This document shows, in pieces, positions 16,125-25,289 of a DNA stretch of 64,000 bases. The position numbers and the translations under genes are program-made. Every line of letters begins with the position of its first letter. The first letter of the stretch is position 1. Origin of the DNA: Planktophila sp965267775 (GTDB lineage Bacteria; Actinomycetota; Actinomycetes; Nanopelagicales; Nanopelagicaceae); contig OZ254140.1 in assembly GCA_965267775.1 (NCBI GenBank), forward strand, positions 806,001 through 870,000, in the 5' to 3' direction. The notes under the pieces are model-generated. The model did not search any database and had not been told where the DNA came from. It was given only the letters and a program-made list of their open reading frames with translations.

Positions 16125-17725
16125 TTACCTTCTCTCGCGTATCACTTATCTATCCTCACTCCACCACCACCGTGATTGAAGATTTATCTTTTGAGATAGT
16201 CGAGGGCGAGATGGTCCTTGTGATGGGTCATACCGGTTCAGGTAAGTCATCACTTCTTCGCCTCATCAATGGACTTGTCCCCCACCACACCGGTGGAATT
16301 CTCGGCGGTGAAATCATCGTCGATGGAAAATCAACACGTACAACCAGGCCTGGTGAATTAGCTGGAATCGTTGGAATCGTTGGCCAGAATCCACTCGATA
16401 CCTTTGTTGCAGATACCGTCGAGGAAGAGCTCGCCTTTGGAATGGAATCTCTCAACTTTCCTCACGATGTCATGAGGAAGAGAGTTGAAGAAGCGTTAGA
16501 TCAAGTCGGTCTCACATCTCATCGCAATCGCACTATTGCAACTCTCAGTGGCGGCGAACAGCAGCGGCTAGCGATTGCATCGGCGTTGGTGATGCATCCC
16601 AAAGTGCTCGTTCTCGATGAACCTACAAGCGCTCTCGATCCAGTCGCCTCTGAAGAGATCCTGGCTATCCTTCATCGACTTGTTCACGACCTCAGCGTTA
16701 CCGTGGTTCTTGCAGAGCACCGACTTGAACGAGTAATTGGATACGTTGATCGAATTCTTCTTATCGAAGGCAATGGATCCTCATCAATCGGATCACCGGC
16801 TGAGATATTGAAGAAGACAGATCTTGTGCCGCCTATTGTGCGATTAACTCGCGCGCTCTCTCTTGATGAGGTTGGGACTAGTACGCGAGAAGTTCGACGC
16901 CTCACAGAGAAGTTAAGAAATGAACTTCCAGTTAGCCCTCGTCCTCTCTTCACTCCTGGGCAAAATCTTCTCTCTCTTGAGAAAGTCCACCTCACTTACG
17001 GTTCGAACCTTGCACTTAACGACGTCAGTGTTGAAATTAAGAGCGGCGAGATAACAGCGCTGATGGGTCGTAATGGTGCCGGTAAGAGCTCTCTCATCAA
17101 ATGCGCTGTAGGACTTCTCTCACCTTCTACTGGAAGGATCACCGTTCTTGGCGAAGATATCTCCGCACTGTCACCCCAGAAACGTTCACAGCTGATTGGT
17201 TACATTCCGCAAGAACCAGGCGATCTGCTCTACCTCACCTCAGTGCAGGAGGAGTGTGATCGAGCCGATCGAGATAATTCAATCCCAGCGGGTTCCACCC
17301 TCGCGCTCTTACATTCCACCCTTCCAACCATTGCGCCAGCTTCTCATCCTCGTGATCTTTCAGAAGGTGAACGTCTCGCTCTCGTTCTAGCAATCGTTCT
17401 CTCTGGTTCACCAAAGGTTCTCATCCTCGATGAACCTACCCGTGGCCTTGATTACGAAGCAAAGAATCGCTTAATGCGTGAATTGCACCTACGTGCACGT
17501 GATCATGGAATTGCAATCCTGATGGCAACGCATGATGTTGAAATCGTCGCTGAGGTCGCTGACCGAACTATCTTCCTTGCAGATGGTGAAAAAGTTGCAG
17601 ATGGAACAACTCTTGAGGTGCTCTTAGCTTCACCTGCATTTGCACCTCAAGTAGCAAAGGTGATGTCACCGCGACCTTGGCTCACGGTCGCAGATGTCTT
17701 GCGTTCACAAGAAAGCTCGCAATGA
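16121..17725 (+). CDS. ECF transporter ATPase, fused A and A' domains
   Basis: 534 residues with two complete ABC ATPase domains in one chain. First domain: Walker A GHTGSGKSSLL, signature LSGGEQQRLAIA, Walker B VLVLDEPTSALD. Second domain: Walker A GRNGAGKSSLIK, signature LSEGERLALVLA, Walker B VLILDEPTRGLD. The fused layout is common in actinobacterial ECF transporters. Start is the GTG at 16121, inside the T-component stop; its own stop overlaps the S-component ATG. It powers uptake of the vitamin bound by the S component. Confidence 0.95.
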   Translation: MITFSRVSLIYPHSTTTVIEDLSFEIVEGEMVLVMGHTGSGKSSLLRLINGLVPHHTGGILGGEIIVDGKSTRTTRPGELAGIVGIVGQNPLDTFVADTVEEELAFGMESLNFPHDVMRKRVEEALDQVGLTSHRNRTIATLSGGEQQRLAIASALVMHPKVLVLDEPTSALDPVASEEILAILHRLVHDLSVTVVLAEHRLERVIGYVDRILLIEGNGSSSIGSPAEILKKTDLVPPIVRLTRALSLDEVGTSTREVRRLTEKLRNELPVSPRPLFTPGQNLLSLEKVHLTYGSNLALNDVSVEIKSGEITALMGRNGAGKSSLIKCAVGLLSPSTGRITVLGEDISALSPQKRSQLIGYIPQEPGDLLYLTSVQEECDRADRDNSIPAGSTLALLHSTLPTIAPASHPRDLSEGERLALVLAIVLSGSPKVLILDEPTRGLDYEAKNRLMRELHLRARDHGIAILMATHDVEIVAEVADRTIFLADGEKVADGTTLEVLLASPAFAPQVAKVMSPRPWLTVADVLRSQESSQ

Positions 17726-18513
17726 AAATCCTTCGCCCAGTGCTAATTGCAGCGCTGATTCTAAGTACGCTTTTGGGATTCCTCTGGCCATTCTTTGTTT
17801 CATCACCTCAACTCGCGCAGAAGGCGAGTTGGTTCTTTGTCGCAACCACAACAATCTCGGTCTTATTAATGGTTGCCCTTGTTGCAAATGATGATCTCGG
17901 TTCTAAGAACGTTGCATTTCTTGGAATTCTCTCAGCGCTCATTGCGGCCTTACGCCCACTGGGAATTGGAGCGATCGGGATTGAGCCGATGTGGTTCGCG
18001 CTCATTCTCGCCGCTCGCGCGATAGGCCCTACCTTTGGATTTCTATTGGGCGCACTCAGCATGTTGCTCTCAGCTCTTCTTACCGGCGGAATCGGACCTT
18101 GGCTTGGCTATCAAGTCTTTGCTGCCGCTCTTATCGGCTTTGGAGTCGGAGTAATTCCTTCTCGTGTTCGCGGACGAATGGAAATCGCTCTCCTTGCGAT
18201 TTATGGAGCGATTTCCGCTGAAATATTTGGGATCGCAATGGATCTTCAATTCTGGCCATGGTCACTCGGTAGCGGTACAGAACTCTCCTATCGCGCTGGC
18301 GCACCGCTGCGCGAAAACTTCTCGCACTTCATTTCGTATCACTACTTATCTGCGCTTGCGTGGGACATTCCGCGCGCAACGATCACGGTGATACTCATTC
18401 TTGTTGCAGGTAAATCAGCGCTCAATGCCCTTAGACGTGCGCGTCACCGAGCTGCATTTCTGACTGAGATTCAATTCAAAGAGTTAACGGACGTGCGACT
18501 CAACCATCGGTAG
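17722..18513 (+). CDS. ECF transporter substrate-binding S component, probable cobalamin type (CbrT-like)
   Basis: 263 residues, six or more hydrophobic helices. The central part LSALIAALRPLGIGAIGIEPMW and FGFLLGALSMLLSALLTGGIGPWLGYQ has the small-residue helices and GPWLGYQ turn typical of S components for vitamins. ATG start at 17722 overlaps the ATPase stop by 4 bases. The ligand is assigned from the cobalamin riboswitch at the head of the operon, not from binding residues. The 3' end overlaps the convergent gcvT gene by 30 bases. Confidence 0.85.
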   Translation: MKILRPVLIAALILSTLLGFLWPFFVSSPQLAQKASWFFVATTTISVLLMVALVANDDLGSKNVAFLGILSALIAALRPLGIGAIGIEPMWFALILAARAIGPTFGFLLGALSMLLSALLTGGIGPWLGYQVFAAALIGFGVGVIPSRVRGRMEIALLAIYGAISAEIFGIAMDLQFWPWSLGSGTELSYRAGAPLRENFSHFISYHYLSALAWDIPRATITVILILVAGKSALNALRRARHRAAFLTEIQFKELTDVRLNHR

Positions 18514-19572
18514 AGCTACAACCGTCGCAATTGATTCGCGACCGCGAACATCGACAACGAGAGAATCTCCAATTGCAAATGATGGTTCGACGAGAGCTAG
18601 CGCGATTCCCTTCTTGAGTGAAGGTGAGAATGTTCCACTCGTAATAATGCCAACTACCTGACCTTCGGAATTCTTCACATCCATGCCGGCGCGAGGAATA
18701 CCGCGATCTGTTGATTGAAGTCCGCGCAGAATACGGTGCGGACCGCTCTCCTTCTCTCTGCGAAGTGAGTCACTTCCGCGGAAAGACTCTTTCTTCCAGC
18801 CAACTGCCCATGTCGATCCTGCTTGAACGGGAGTGATCTCCAATGAAAGCTCATGGCCATGGAGTGGATAACCCATCTCTGTTCGCAAGGTATCGCGCGC
18901 ACCTAATCCGCAGATCAATCCATCAAACTGTGCCAACGCCGCAACGAGCGCATCCCAAACTGTCGAAGCATCGCTCCAAGACGGAACAAGCTCGTAACCA
19001 TGCTCGCCGGTATAACCGGTGCGACAGAGAATGACATCGCATCCTGCAATTGTTACGTGAGAGAAAGCCATGTAATCCATCGTTGGCAGAACGCCAAGTG
19101 ACTCGATAACCGCCGCAGCCTTTGGACCTTGAAGGGCGAGGACAGCATGCTTCTCATGAAGATTGATGACTTCGATACCTGCGGGAGATGCAGCAGAAAT
19201 AATTGCGACAACATCTGTTGTATTTGATGCATTCGGAATGAGAAAGAGATCTGAAGGGCTATTCCGATAGACGATCAAATCATCAACAACCCCACCATCG
19301 GGGTTGCAGAGCATTGTGTACTGCGCCTGTCCATCAGAGATTCGATTGAGATCATTAGTTACCTGCGTATTGAGAAACTCAAGTGCACCTTCGCCCTTAA
19401 CGCTCGCCTTACCGAGGTGTGAGACGTCAAATAATCCGACCCGCTCACGAACAGCGGTGTGCTCAGCGAGGACGCCAGCCCCTGGGTATTCAATCGGCAT
19501 GAGCCAGCCACCGAAATCGGCCATTTTCGCGTTGAGGTCAATATGCTTTTGATGCAATGGTGAGTTTTTCAC
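18484..19572 (-). CDS. gcvT: Glycine cleavage system T protein (aminomethyltransferase)
   Basis: Transfers the methylene group from the aminomethyl-lipoyl H protein to tetrahydrofolate, releasing ammonia. 362 residues, GTG start at 19570-19572. Seen: SPLHQKHIDLNAKMADFGGWLMP at the N-terminus (split here by reading), FDVSHLGKASVKG, the catalytic aspartate region VNLHEKHAVLALQGPKA, RTGYTGEHGYEL and the C-terminal SGTFSPSLKKGIALALV. No gcvH or gcvP gene is in the window and no glycine riboswitch was seen upstream. It is divergent from pepA, as in the mycobacterial order gcvT-pepB. Confidence 0.95.
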   Translation of the reverse strand: MKNSPLHQKHIDLNAKMADFGGWLMPIEYPGAGVLAEHTAVRERVGLFDVSHLGKASVKGEGALEFLNTQVTNDLNRISDGQAQYTMLCNPDGGVVDDLIVYRNSPSDLFLIPNASNTTDVVAIISAASPAGIEVINLHEKHAVLALQGPKAAAVIESLGVLPTMDYMAFSHVTIAGCDVILCRTGYTGEHGYELVPSWSDASTVWDALVAALAQFDGLICGLGARDTLRTEMGYPLHGHELSLEITPVQAGSTWAVGWKKESFRGSDSLRREKESGPHRILRGLQSTDRGIPRAGMDVKNSEGQVVGIITSGTFSPSLKKGIALALVEPSFAIGDSLVVDVRGRESIATVVALPMVESHVR

Positions 19573-19632
19573 ATGAACAACTTACACTTACCTCATCAAA
19601 GAATTCAGTTTTCAAGTACTCAAGGGAGCACC

Positions 19633-21129
19633 ATGTCGACTATCAAAATCTCCGACGGAATCGTTAAGGACGATGTCCTGGTTGTGGGAGTCTCGATCAA
19701 GTCAGGCAAGGGAGCGCTTCAAATCGAATCTGGCGATCTCGCCCTCGATACAAAGGCGCTGATTGCAACCCTGAACGACCTCGGTGTAACCGGCAAGAGC
19801 GATGAAGTCACTCGCATTCCCGGCACATCAACTCGCCTCATTGTCTTCACCGGCTTAGGCAAAGCTGCTTCTACATATTCTGATGAAACCCTTCGTCGCG
19901 CAGCAGGCGCTGCATCTCACGCCTTAGCTGGAAATACCAGCGCAACGTTTGCGCTACCAGCATCAACGCCGGCCGCAGTTAAGGCTGTTGCGGAAGGTGC
20001 TGGACTTGGCAGTTACCTCTTTGACCAATTCCGTGGTTCAACAAAGTCGGCACAGAAGAACCCGTTGAAGTCGATCACTGTCTACTCATCACTAGTTCAT
20101 GGCGCTGAGGCAAAGTCACTTGCTCACCATGCAAATGTTATTTCTAAGTACACCAATCTTGTTCGCGATCTCATCAACACACCTCCAAGTCACTTAACGC
20201 CAGCATCATTCTGTTCCATGATGAGCGATGCGGTGAAGGAAGCTGGCGGAGCTTCAATCGGACTCAAGGTTTCAACGATGACTGATACCCAATTGAAGTC
20301 CAAGGGTTTTGGCGGCATTGTTGGCGTAGGTCAAGGTTCTGCAAATCCACCACGTCTCTTCAATATCTCTTACACACCTAAGGGTGTAAAGGCTAAGAAG
20401 AAGTATGCCTATGTAGGTAAGGGAATTACATTCGATACTGGTGGCCTTGCACTCAAGCCAGCGCTCGGTATGGAGGCAATGAAGTCAGATATGTCTGGCG
20501 CTGCTGCTGTATGTGCAGCCACAATTGCACTTGCACTCCTCAAGGTTCCCGTTGCTATCGATGCGTGGGCTCCCCTTGCAGAGAATATGGTGAGCGATCA
20601 CGCAACACGTCCATCTGACATCATCACGATCTACGGTGGCAAGACAGTTGAAGTTATTAATCCAGATGCAGAAGGTCGCCTCGTTCTCGGTGATGCACTT
20701 GTGAAGGCACAGGAGGCTGGTGATATCGATGCAATCATCGATGTTGCAACTCTTACCGGTCATCAAGTTGTTGCACTTGGAAAGCGCACCAGTGCGGTAA
20801 TGACAAATAATGAAGAGTTCTCCGCCCACTTTATGGATGTCATCAAGAAATCTGGCGAATCATTCTGGCCAATGCCGCTTCCGGCAGATCTGCGTCCATC
20901 ACTTGACTCCCCTGTTGCAGACCTTGCAAATATGGGCGAGCGAATGGGCGGCATGTTGGTAGCTGGCCTCTTCCTCAAGGAGTTCGTCTCCGATGAGCTC
21001 CCATGGCTCCACCTCGATATTGCAGGTCCTGCCTATAACGACTCAGAGCCCCACGGATATACCCCTGTCGGCGGAACTGGCGTCGCCCTGCGCTCACTAG
21101 TTGAGATGGCTATCGCCGCCGCTGAATAG
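19633..21129 (+). CDS. pepA: Leucyl aminopeptidase (M17)
   Basis: Cytoplasmic dinuclear-metal aminopeptidase that trims N-terminal residues in peptide turnover. 498 residues from the ATG at 19633 (AGGGAGCACC just upstream); an in-frame ATG at 19573 is less likely because it would begin inside the gcvT start region. The catalytic C-terminal half shows YVGKGITFDTGG (metal lysine and aspartate), SDMSGAAAV, and NPDAEGRLVLGDAL, the last being the M17 signature with proline in place of the common threonine. It is followed by lpd after 100 bases. Confidence 0.95.
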   Translation: MSTIKISDGIVKDDVLVVGVSIKSGKGALQIESGDLALDTKALIATLNDLGVTGKSDEVTRIPGTSTRLIVFTGLGKAASTYSDETLRRAAGAASHALAGNTSATFALPASTPAAVKAVAEGAGLGSYLFDQFRGSTKSAQKNPLKSITVYSSLVHGAEAKSLAHHANVISKYTNLVRDLINTPPSHLTPASFCSMMSDAVKEAGGASIGLKVSTMTDTQLKSKGFGGIVGVGQGSANPPRLFNISYTPKGVKAKKKYAYVGKGITFDTGGLALKPALGMEAMKSDMSGAAAVCAATIALALLKVPVAIDAWAPLAENMVSDHATRPSDIITIYGGKTVEVINPDAEGRLVLGDALVKAQEAGDIDAIIDVATLTGHQVVALGKRTSAVMTNNEEFSAHFMDVIKKSGESFWPMPLPADLRPSLDSPVADLANMGERMGGMLVAGLFLKEFVSDELPWLHLDIAGPAYNDSEPHGYTPVGGTGVALRSLVEMAIAAAE

Positions 21130-21229
21130 TGAGCCATGAGACTCCTCTCGAGTTAGTCATCCACGCCTAAGGCTGGCAAGATATGGGCTTAGAAAGTCTT
21201 TTTCGCCTACGGGTTTAAGGAGTTGCTCA

Positions 21230-22597
21230 ATGTCGAATTTTGATCTTGTCATTCTTGGTGGCGGCAGCGGTGGTTACGCAGCAGCACTTCGAGGTGCACA
21301 GCTAGGTCTCTCAGTTGCACTCATCGAACAGGACAAGGTCGGCGGCACTTGCCTCCACCGCGGATGTATCCCTACGAAGGCGCTTCTTCACGCAGGTGAA
21401 GTTGCAGATAGCGCACGCGAGTCACATATCTTCGGCGTCAACGCTCAGCTCAACTCAATCGATATGAATGGCGTCAACTCTTATAAGGATGGCGTCATCG
21501 CCGGTCTCTACAAGGGCCTCCAAGGTTTGATCAAATCTCGTAACGTCACATATATCGAGGGCAAGGGACGCCTCGTCAATAACAACACTATTGAAGTCAA
21601 CGGTCAGCAGTACACAGGTAAGAACATCGTTCTTGCGACCGGTTCATATGCAAAGACAATTCCTGGCCTCGATATCGATGGTCAGCGCGTCATCACATCC
21701 GATCACGGAACAAAGCTTGATTACATTCCTAAGAGCGTAATCGTTCTAGGTGGCGGCGTCATCGGATGCGAATTCGCATCTGTTTGGAAGTCATTCGGTG
21801 CAGAGGTCACAATCATTGAGGGCCTCAACCACCTCGTTCCGCTTGAAGATGAATCATCTTCGAAGCTCCTTGAGCGCGCATACCGCAAGCGCGGAATCAA
21901 CTTTGAGCTTGGCATCAAGTTCAAGTCACATCGCGTCAATCCAGATTCAGTCACTGTCACACTTGAAGATGGTCGTGAATTTACAGCTGATGTACTTCTC
22001 GTTTCAATCGGTCGCGGCCCAGTAACTGATGGAATCGGTTACCAAGAGGCTGGCATCGCAATGGATCGCGGTTATGTCCTGGTCGATGATCACTGCCGTA
22101 CAAATGTTCCAGGAATTTTCGCAGTCGGTGACATCATCCCAACTCTTCAGCTTGCACACGTTGGATTCCAGGAAGGGATCCTCGTTGCAGAGACAATTGC
22201 AGGACTCAATCCACGTCCAATTAACTATGACGGCGTTCCACGCGTTACTTACTCAGAGCCAGAAGTTGCATCTGTCGGTCTTTCAACAAAGGTTGCAAAA
22301 GAGCGCGGTTACGATGTTGTTGAAGTTGATTACAACCTTGCAGGAAATGGCAAGGCACAGATTCTCAAGACAGCAGGTTCGATCAAGCTCGTTGCGCAGA
22401 AGAATGGTCCAGTACTTGGAATCCATATGGTCGGTGCACGTGTTGGTGAACTTCTTGCTGAAGCGCAATTAATCTTTAGCTGGGAGGCAACTGCAGATGA
22501 TGTTGCTCCTCTCATCCATGCTCACCCAACAATGTCCGAGGCGATGGGCGAGGCTCACATGGCCCTTGCTGGCAAGCCACTTCACGCCCACGGTTAA
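21230..22597 (+). CDS. lpd: Dihydrolipoyl dehydrogenase (E3)
   Basis: FAD enzyme that reoxidises dihydrolipoyl groups of 2-oxoacid dehydrogenases and the glycine cleavage H protein, reducing NAD+. 455 residues. FAD-binding GGGSGGYAAALRGAQLG at the start; redox-active disulfide in GGTCLHRGCIPTKALLH; NAD-binding VLGGGVIGCEFASVW; FAD segment IFAVGDIIPTLQLAHVGFQEG; and the catalytic His-Glu near the end in HAHPTMSEAMGEAH. Strong ribosome site TTTAAGGAGTTGCTC. It is 33 bases ahead of the E2 gene, so they are probably one operon that supplies both dehydrogenase and glycine-cleavage complexes. Confidence 0.96.
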   Translation: MSNFDLVILGGGSGGYAAALRGAQLGLSVALIEQDKVGGTCLHRGCIPTKALLHAGEVADSARESHIFGVNAQLNSIDMNGVNSYKDGVIAGLYKGLQGLIKSRNVTYIEGKGRLVNNNTIEVNGQQYTGKNIVLATGSYAKTIPGLDIDGQRVITSDHGTKLDYIPKSVIVLGGGVIGCEFASVWKSFGAEVTIIEGLNHLVPLEDESSSKLLERAYRKRGINFELGIKFKSHRVNPDSVTVTLEDGREFTADVLLVSIGRGPVTDGIGYQEAGIAMDRGYVLVDDHCRTNVPGIFAVGDIIPTLQLAHVGFQEGILVAETIAGLNPRPINYDGVPRVTYSEPEVASVGLSTKVAKERGYDVVEVDYNLAGNGKAQILKTAGSIKLVAQKNGPVLGIHMVGARVGELLAEAQLIFSWEATADDVAPLIHAHPTMSEAMGEAHMALAGKPLHAHG

Positions 22598-22630
22598 GAA
22601 TTAAGTTAAAGGTATAGAGGAGAAAATCAG

Positions 22631-24397
22631 ATGACATTTTCAGTAACAATGCCAGCACTTGGTGAATCAGTTAGCGAAGGCACAGTCACACGTTGGCTTA
22701 AGGCTGAGGGCGATCACATCGCTGTTGATGAACCGCTCCTCGAAGTATCAACCGACAAGGTTGATACAGAGATTCCTTCACCAGTTGCTGGCGTATTGCA
22801 GAAGATTGTTGTCGGCGTTGATCAGACTGTTCCAGTCGGAGCGGAGCTTGCAATCATTGCGGATAGCGCAGGCGCATCAGCGCCAGCACCAGTAGCCCAG
22901 GCACCTGTTGCTCCTGCGGCACCAACTCCCCCTCCGGTGTCCGAGCCAGTAGCTCAGATAAATGTGGCAGAGGTTCCAGCTCCAGTTGCTACTCCAGTAG
23001 TTGCGTCTTCACCCGCCTCTTCATCTGCAGGAACTGTCATCACCATGCCAGCTCTCGGAGAGTCAGTTTCAGAAGGAACTGTCACACGTTGGCTTAAGAA
23101 TGTAGGCGATTCAGTTGCAGTAGATGAAGCACTTCTGGAAGTTTCGACTGACAAAGTTGATACGGAGATTCCTTCACCTGTTGCCGGAACACTTCTTGCA
23201 ATCGACGTTCCAGTAGATACAACTGTTCCAGTTGGTGCCCGTCTTGCTCTTATCGGCGCAGCAGGTGTGTCCGAGCCAGTGATTTCCACTCCGGTGGCAC
23301 AGGTTCCGGCTCAGCCAGTGACACCTGTAGCTGTGCCTGTAACAACAGCGCCTGTTGCTGCTCCAGTTGCCGCTGCACCAGTGACACCTCCCCCAGCCCC
23401 TGTTGCTCCTGCTGCACCAGTGACACCTCCCCCAGCGCCTGCTGCTCCAGCTGCTCCGGTTACACAACCTGCAGATGCATATGTAACTCCGATTGTTCGC
23501 AAGCTTGCTAATGATCTTGGTGTCAACCTTGCATCTGTAAAGGGAACAGGAATCGGTGGACGTATTCGCCGTGAGGACGTGGAAGCTGCGGCACCTCGTT
23601 CAGCTGCTCCCGTTTCAACACCTTCAGCTCCTGCGGCGCAAGCTCCACGAGCTGCTGCACCGGTAGTTGCCGCATCACCGCTGCGCGGAACAACAGTGAC
23701 AATGTCACGTCTTCGCAAGGTGATTGCAGCTCGCATGGTTGAATCACTTCAGGTTTCTGCTCAGCTGACAACAGTGATTGAAGTAGATGTTACGAAGATT
23801 GCTCGACTACGTGACCGTTCAAAGGCAACATTTGAAGCGCGTGAAGGCGTCAAGCTCTCATTCCTTCCATTCTTTGCAGTTGCAACATGTGAAGCACTGA
23901 AGCAGCACCCAGTCCTCAACTCATCTGTTGAAGGCGATCAGATTATTTATCACGGCGCAGAGCACCTCGGTATTGCAGTAGATACAGAGCGCGGCCTCTT
24001 GGTTCCAGTAATTCACAATGCTGGTGACCTCAACATGGGCGGAGTTGCTCGTAAGATTGCAGATCTTGCAGCTCGCACACGCGATAACAAGGTCACGCCA
24101 GATGAACTCGGTGGAGGAACATTTACTCTCACCAATACAGGTTCACGTGGAGCGCTCTTTGATACACCAATTATTAATCAGCCACAGGTTGCAATCCTTG
24201 GACTTGGCGCAGTTGTAAAGCGTCCGATGGTTGTAAAGGGCGATGATGGTGGAGAGTCAATTGCGATTCGCTCAATGGTCTACCTCGGTCTCTCATACGA
24301 TCACCGCGTTGTAGATGGAGCTGATGCTGCACGCTTCTTGGTCACTCTTAAGGAGCGACTAGAAGGCGGCGCATTCGAAGCTGATTTGGGTCTCTAA
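22631..24397 (+). CDS. sucB: Dihydrolipoamide acyltransferase (E2) with two lipoyl domains
   Basis: Core E2 of a 2-oxoacid dehydrogenase complex, 588 residues. Two lipoyl domains (about 1-78 and 137-214), each with the modified lysine in VSTDKVDTEIPSP; Ala/Pro-rich flexible linkers after each; an E3/E1-binding domain around 285-320 (YVTPIVRKLANDLGV, GTGIGGRIRREDVE); and a catalytic acyltransferase domain ending in SYDHRVVDGADAARF with the active-site histidine and aspartate. In mycobacteria the neighbour of lipB/lipA at this position is the shared E2 (dlaT) of the pyruvate complex, so succinyl versus acetyl specificity is open. It is 33 bases after lpd and abuts the TIGR01777 gene. Confidence 0.92.
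   Translation: MTFSVTMPALGESVSEGTVTRWLKAEGDHIAVDEPLLEVSTDKVDTEIPSPVAGVLQKIVVGVDQTVPVGAELAIIADSAGASAPAPVAQAPVAPAAPTPPPVSEPVAQINVAEVPAPVATPVVASSPASSSAGTVITMPALGESVSEGTVTRWLKNVGDSVAVDEALLEVSTDKVDTEIPSPVAGTLLAIDVPVDTTVPVGARLALIGAAGVSEPVISTPVAQVPAQPVTPVAVPVTTAPVAAPVAAAPVTPPPAPVAPAAPVTPPPAPAAPAAPVTQPADAYVTPIVRKLANDLGVNLASVKGTGIGGRIRREDVEAAAPRSAAPVSTPSAPAAQAPRAAAPVVAASPLRGTTVTMSRLRKVIAARMVESLQVSAQLTTVIEVDVTKIARLRDRSKATFEAREGVKLSFLPFFAVATCEALKQHPVLNSSVEGDQIIYHGAEHLGIAVDTERGLLVPVIHNAGDLNMGGVARKIADLAARTRDNKVTPDELGGGTFTLTNTGSRGALFDTPIINQPQVAILGLGAVVKRPMVVKGDDGGESIAIRSMVYLGLSYDHRVVDGADAARFLVTLKERLEGGAFEADLGL
23372..23449 (+). repeat. Two 39-base tandem repeats in the E2 linker
   Basis: The Ala/Pro-rich linker contains two nearly identical 39-base units starting at 23372 and 23411, each coding for 13 residues like APVTPPPAPVAPA. 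They begin GCTGCACCAGTGACACCTCC. This is ordinary expansion of a flexible linker, and the copy number may vary between strains. Confidence 0.8.
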
Positions 24398-24398
24398 T

Positions 24399-25289
24399 TT
24401 GAGCACTCCACAGCGCATAGCTATTACTGGCGCTTCTGGTCTTATCGGTTCGGCACTTGTTGGCCACCTCAAGAGTGAAGGACATACTGTCCAACGCTTA
24501 GTTCGTCGTACTCCTGTCTCTCCCGATGAAGTGCAGTGGAATCCAAAGACAGATTACGTAGATCTTGAGGTTCTTCGCGGCGTCGATGCAATCATCCATC
24601 TTGCAGGTGCAGGAGTTGGAGATAAGCGCTGGAATAAGAAGTACAAGGCAGAGATTCTCAACTCACGTCTCCTGGGAACAACAACAATTGCGAATGCAGT
24701 CACTGAACTTGCTCCGCAGGTCTTCATTTCAGCTAGCGCTATTGGTTGGTATGGCGAATCAGGTAATCGCGCTGTTGTTGAATCAGATAAGGCTGGCGAT
24801 GATTTCCTCGCAGCAGTCTGTCGCGAATGGGAAGGTGCAGCAGATCTTGCACTGAACACTCGCACAGTAAAGATTCGTACCGGACTTGTTCTTGATCCCA
24901 CAGGTGGAGCTCTCGGCAAGATGCTTCCGCTCTTTCGCTTCGGTCTTGGCGGCAAGATGGGCAACGGTAAGCAGTGGTGGTCTTGGATTACTCTTCATGA
25001 TCTCATCCGTGCAATTACATTTATGCTCGAAGGAGATATCTCTGGTCCGGTGAATCTGACTGCGCCAAATCCTGTTACTAATCAAGAGTTCACATCAGCA
25101 CTCGCTCGTGCGATGCATCGTCCCGCGCTCTTTCCTGCACCAGCGATTGCGCTCAAGATTGCTCTCGGTGGATTTAGTAGCGAGATCCTTGGTTCAAAGA
25201 AGGTAATGCCGCAAGCACTTACCGAAGCTGGATTTGAGTGGGATTACCCGCACATCACCAGCGCACTTACCGCTCTAGTGAGCGAGTGA
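24399..25289 (+). CDS. TIGR01777-family NAD(P)-dependent epimerase-like protein
   Basis: 296 residues, extended short-chain dehydrogenase fold. N-terminal nucleotide loop ITGASGLIGSALVGHL, then HLAGAGVGDKRWNKKYK and SASAIGWYGESGN (the Y of the active site), and a DUF1731-like C-terminus. It starts with TTG at 24399, one base after the E2 stop. The same neighbour follows the E2 gene in mycobacteria (Rv2216, from memory), which argues for a linked but undefined role. The substrate is unknown. It overlaps the convergent flavoprotein gene by 15 bases. Confidence 0.88.
   Translation: MSTPQRIAITGASGLIGSALVGHLKSEGHTVQRLVRRTPVSPDEVQWNPKTDYVDLEVLRGVDAIIHLAGAGVGDKRWNKKYKAEILNSRLLGTTTIANAVTELAPQVFISASAIGWYGESGNRAVVESDKAGDDFLAAVCREWEGAADLALNTRTVKIRTGLVLDPTGGALGKMLPLFRFGLGGKMGNGKQWWSWITLHDLIRAITFMLEGDISGPVNLTAPNPVTNQEFTSALARAMHRPALFPAPAIALKIALGGFSSEILGSKKVMPQALTEAGFEWDYPHITSALTALVSE

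Noticed and set aside
19573..19632. Glycine riboswitch ahead of gcvT
   Set aside because: The divergent gap is too short and carries no tandem aptamer.
23311..23736. Long minus-strand open frame opposite the E2 linker
   Set aside because: It is the antisense of the Ala/Pro-rich repeats, giving low-complexity Gly/Ala/Val/Thr text; the E2 on the plus strand is certain.
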